A stretch of DNA of 6,279 nt from Planctomycetota bacterium (GTDB taxonomy: Bacteria; Planctomycetota; Phycisphaerae; UBA1845), in assembly GCA_022566435.1 (NCBI GenBank), contig JADFIX010000264.1:1-6279 (forward strand). Direction: 5' to 3'. This document shows, in pieces, positions 5,886-6,279 of the stretch (its first letter is position 1; each line of letters opens with the position of its first letter). Both the position numbers and the translations under genes were made by a program. The notes beneath the pieces are model-generated. The model saw nothing but the letters and a program-made list of their open reading frames with translations. It had not been told where the DNA came from and ran no database searches.

Positions 5886-6279
5886 TCACGATCCTTCCGC
5901 GGGGTTGTGAACCCCCAGTTGCCGATAGAAAGCGCCGACTTCGGCCATCTGCTTGTCGGTGAAACTTTTTTCCGGCGGGCGCAGCCAGCGCTGGGCCACT
6001 CCGAAATGCTCGAGCGTCGCGCGCCAGAAGGCGTGAGACCACTTCTGAAAAAAGGGGATGTCGTATTTGAACATGACCCGGCGCGCCTCGCCGAGCGCTC
6101 CCCGCTCGGCCGCTCTCCAGAACTTCATCGCGATCTCGGGGGCGAAGGTTGCAAACGTGCTGTAGTAGGCCTGCATGCCGTAGGGCTGGTAGAAGAGAAA
6201 GCGCGATTTCTGTCCGCCGGCGAAGATGTTCAGCCGCTTGCCGTAGAGGTGGAAGACTTCCATGGAGTAGCTTTGAGGA
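5886..6279 (-). CDS. Dihydrodipicolinate synthase / N-acetylneuraminate lyase family protein, 5' end missing
   Basis: Only the last 130 codons are in the window; the frame remains open through the right edge, so the ATG at 6261-6263 is internal and not the start. The visible part resembles the C-terminal helical region of DapA-family class I aldolases. Recognisable stretches are 'GGQKSRFLFYQPYGMQAYYS' followed by TFATFAPE, then FWRAAERGALGEARRV, KYDIPFFQKW, FWRATLEHFG and a C-terminal helix. The catalytic Lys and Tyr of the barrel are upstream of the window, so activity cannot be judged. Family members split or condense pyruvate with aldehydes, including N-acetylneuraminate, 2-keto-3-deoxy sugar acids and aspartate semialdehyde. 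Being followed 57 bases later by a sialidase-like gene argues for sugar-acid breakdown rather than lysine synthesis. The family call is by recognition of the C-terminal pattern; a related dehydratase is the main alternative. Confidence 0.78.
   Translation of the reverse strand, partial: PQSYSMEVFHLYGKRLNIFAGGQKSRFLFYQPYGMQAYYSTFATFAPEIAMKFWRAAERGALGEARRVMFKYDIPFFQKWSHAFWRATLEHFGVAQRWLRPPEKSFTDKQMAEVGAFYRQLGVHNPAEGS

Noticed and set aside
1..6279. CRISPR, tRNA, rRNA, transposase, integrase, toxin-antitoxin or defence genes
   Set aside because: Looked for on both strands; no repeat-spacer pattern, clover-leaf, transposase motif or known defence domain was found. The window is polysaccharide synthesis plus glycan breakdown.

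Overview
The window reads as part of a chromosome from a Gram-negative-type bacterium with a Tat export system and large cell-envelope polysaccharide loci. The style of the genes (a Tat-exported Asp-box sialidase-like protein next to a dihydrodipicolinate-synthase-family lyase, and a fused Wzz/tyrosine-kinase followed by a phosphoglycosyl transferase with an odd N-terminus) fits Planctomycetota best. Acidobacteriota or Verrucomicrobiota are alternatives. This is inference from family resemblance, since there is no rRNA or marker gene here. All five genes lie on the minus strand, so transcription runs from right to left.

Right part (about 4656-6279, GC-rich): the C-terminal 130 codons of a DapA/NanA-superfamily aldolase, then, 57 bases downstream, a complete 390-residue Tat-signal protein with five Asp-box (BNR) motifs, a sialidase-fold glycosidase. 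Together they look like a small catabolic operon: an exported enzyme that acts on a glycan and a cytoplasmic aldolase that splits or handles an acidic sugar.

Left part (1 to about 4496, visibly lower GC): an exopolysaccharide block of three genes. First comes a 676-residue polysaccharide co-polymerase fused to a bacterial tyrosine kinase (Wzc type). Next is a 542-residue membrane phosphoglycosyl transferase (bacterial sugar transferase family) that would load the first sugar phosphate onto the lipid carrier. Last is the first 228 codons of a membrane-anchored TPR-like protein that runs off the left edge. The gaps are 82 and 68 bases with good Shine-Dalgarno sequences, consistent with one transcript.

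The two blocks are separated by a 159-base GC-rich gap (4497-4655) with two overlapping hairpins but no U-tract. A drop in GC and a change of theme coincide here.

I see no CRISPR array, tRNA, rRNA, insertion sequence, phage gene or evident new defence system. The most interesting points are the start of the sugar transferase (a strong ribosome-binding site with no ATG, GTG or TTG at the right distance), its roughly 320-residue N-terminal region that is not the usual membrane or CoA-binding-like domain, and a partly lost oligomerisation motif in the tyrosine kinase.
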